A DNA stretch of 7,166 nt from an uncultured Clostridia bacterium (GTDB lineage Bacteria > Bacillota > Clostridia > Oscillospirales > CAG-272). Position numbers and translations under genes: made by a program. Location of the stretch: the NCBI GenBank assembly GCA_937894775.1, contig CALAXC010000050.1, forward strand, positions 1 to 7,166, read 5' to 3'. Under the pieces are notes generated by a model. That model saw nothing but the letters and a program-made list of their open reading frames with translations, searched no databases and was not told where the DNA came from. This document shows positions 6,465-7,166 of this stretch, one piece after another. Numbering within the stretch: position 1 is the stretch's first letter; each line of letters starts with the position of its first letter.

Positions 6465-6499
6465 GCGGTAGCCGCGCCCGCGGCGATGCCGCTCTGCGG
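6465..6499. other. GC-rich nested hairpins just after the A-poor segment
   Basis: GCCGCG-CC-CGCGGC (6471-6484) is a near-perfect palindrome. GCGG-tag-CCGC (6465-6475) and CCGC-tct-GCGG (6489-6499) flank it and could pair alternatively. They start 6 bases after the TGA. In known DGRs a short GC-rich hairpin or cruciform lies just downstream of the variable region; the position fits, but the loops are not the usual tetraloop. Confidence 0.4.
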
Positions 6500-6540
6500 T
6501 CTGGGTTGTTCGGGTCGGTCGGCTCCTGATGAAAGGATAT

Positions 6541-6766
6541 AACTTTTTACATCAAGGAAAAAGTTTCGCTAACCTGCAAGGACAAAGTGATAAACACTTT
6601 TCAGATATGCGTCAAAAAACGTACATATCTGTTTCGTTGCCTTTCACATCATGGCGGGGCGACATTCCAGCGACACAATAGATTTATTATTGTGTCCAAA
6701 CTAAGAACGCAGGGGATATCTGGACTGGTAGCCCGCTTGGTATCATGGTGACGGTCCTGGATATCC
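6541..6766. other. Array of five hairpins in a non-coding stretch
   Basis: No gene is seen between 6460 and 6800. Five successive inverted repeats occupy it: AACTTTTT/AAAAAGTT (6541-6565); AAAGTG/CACTTT (6584-6600); CAGATATG/CATATCTG with an inner CGT/ACG (6602-6631); GACACAATA/TATTGTGTC (6672-6696); and GGATATC-GGAC/GTCC-GATATCC (6714-6766, large loop). Such density suggests a structured replication origin (single-strand phage or rolling-circle element), a transfer origin or a structured RNA. No conserved nick site or riboswitch class is recognised. Confidence 0.5.
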
Positions 6767-6800
6767 AAATTAATTCTAAATAATAAAGAGAGAGAAAAAA

Positions 6801-7004
6801 ATGATTTTGGCAGATATTTCAAAAATAGATGTTGGACAATGTCATACTTTTGCTGATTTTGCACGTGATAAGTTGCCAATGCCCGGTGAAAAAAAACGGC
6901 TGGATGAAATTCTGAACAAAGAAATTTTGATTGTTGATTACAGAATTACAAAATCAAAAAAAATTTCAAAAAAAGCTTGCAAAAGACGAAGAACTATTGT
7001 ATAA
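6801..7004 (+). CDS. Truncated phage/plasmid-type protein, possibly ssDNA-binding
   Basis: 67 residues from an ATG after a purine-rich AAAGAGAGAG stretch. The first 50 residues (ISKIDVGQCHTFADFARDKL, then PMPGEKKRLDEILNKEILI, VDYRITKSK) look like the start of a real, soluble protein. The pattern 'TFxDFxxxxLPxxGEKxxLDEILNKEILIxxYxIxKSK' reminds me of small mobile-element proteins that go on '...LTLQFxxDG', sometimes placed with single-strand DNA binding or replication functions; this is memory, not a search result. After KSK the sequence turns into an A-rich run and the basic tail KACKRRRTIV, and the stop codon lies inside the TATAAT of the next promoter. So the 3' part has probably been lost at about 6955-6975. 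The hairpin array directly upstream would fit a replication module. Confidence 0.5.
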   Translation: MILADISKIDVGQCHTFADFARDKLPMPGEKKRLDEILNKEILIVDYRITKSKKISKKACKRRRTIV

Positions 7005-7005
7005 T
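6977..7005 (+). promoter_or_regulatory. Sigma-A promoter for the gene at 7046
   Basis: TTGCAA (6977-6982), a 17-base spacer and a perfect TATAAT (7000-7005), 40 bases before the next ATG. It overlaps the end of the truncated ORF. Confidence 0.8.
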
Positions 7006-7045
7006 AGAAATGTATGCTGAATTTTCAAGAACGGAGTGTGAGTAT

Positions 7046-7166
7046 ATGAATTTCTTATCAGCTGTCAACAACATCCAAATGCTTGCAGGCGGTTCGATCC
7101 CCGGTAAGGATCTGCTGAATGCAGCACAGATCATCGGTGTTACCATCGCCGGTATCGGTATTGTTT
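7046..7166 (+). CDS. Small hydrophobic protein, partial (runs off the window)
   Basis: Starts MNFLSAVNNIQMLAGGSIPG, then KDLLNAAQIIGVTIAGIGIV, with GGAG (7033-7036) 9 bases upstream of the ATG and a strong promoter 40 bases upstream. From about residue 26 the sequence becomes a Gly/Ala/Ile-rich membrane helix that continues beyond the window. Small Gly-rich single-helix proteins of this kind are found as pilin-like or Maff2-type components of conjugative elements and as coat proteins of filamentous phages; 40 residues do not let me choose. The base composition is more GC-rich than the truncated gene before it, so the junction near 6960-6975 may mark the edge of another element. Confidence 0.6.
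   Translation, partial: MNFLSAVNNIQMLAGGSIPGKDLLNAAQIIGVTIAGIGIV

Noticed and set aside
6342..6542. 66-codon plus-strand ORF over the GC-rich island
   Set aside because: No ribosome site, no recognisable protein pattern, and it crosses the probable junction; the frame with LGFRV is more protein-like.
1..7166. tRNA, rRNA, CRISPR array or integrase attachment sites
   Set aside because: I saw no cloverleaf, no rRNA-like blocks and no regularly spaced repeats. The only direct repeats are inside coding sequence.

Overview
The window looks like DNA from an uncultured Gram-positive gut-type bacterium (class Clostridia is the best guess). Two genes encode exported proteins with Firmicutes-style signal peptides. 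One of these ends in a sortase sorting signal (NPETGD, hydrophobic helix, lysine tail), a sortase is nearby, the ribosome sites are strong AAGGAGGT types, and there is an AbrB relic. Base composition changes abruptly several times: very AT-rich to about 680, near balanced to about 4680, AT-richer to 6340, a GC-rich and A-poor island at about 6361-6531, then AT-rich again. That is typical of an accessory region built by repeated recombination, though a chimeric metagenomic assembly would look similar.

Left part (1-1050). A 51-codon hypothetical ORF is followed by AT-rich DNA ending in a fragment of a large serine recombinase (Zn-ribbon region). This meets, head to head, the truncated 3' end of an XRE-type regulator on the minus strand. 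The two fragments overlap at about 625-641.

Centre (1049-5314). Two large, divergently transcribed, exported surface proteins share a 186-bp control region. The minus-strand one carries seven DnaJ-like CxxC zinc-finger motifs outside the cell, a Gly/Ser/Thr/Pro linker and a C-terminal membrane anchor. The plus-strand one (882 aa) is a modular wall-anchored protein with two tandem repeats of about 95 residues and an NPETG sorting signal. Both contain the same kind of 'FxTxxFSxY' module end. A strong terminator follows the 882-aa gene.

Right part (5315-7166). No clearly intact gene is seen until the window's end. It holds an unknown C-terminal ORF remnant, a GGGGACGG hairpin resembling RAYT-associated REP sequences, a 13-bp perfect terminator hairpin, a 24-codon AbrB N-terminal relic, a palindrome, another terminator, and a sortase that keeps its catalytic His, Cys and Arg but has lost its N-terminal membrane segment. 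Right after the sortase breakpoint is a short A-depleted GC-rich segment encoding an LGFRV ending, followed by GC-rich hairpins. I read this, tentatively, as an orphan variable region of a diversity-generating retroelement (DGR); no reverse transcriptase or template is in the window. Then come five consecutive hairpins, a truncated gene of phage/plasmid type (possibly single-strand DNA binding), a good sigma-A promoter, and the start of a small hydrophobic protein. The working picture is a surface-protein and sortase neighbourhood flanked by debris of mobile elements.
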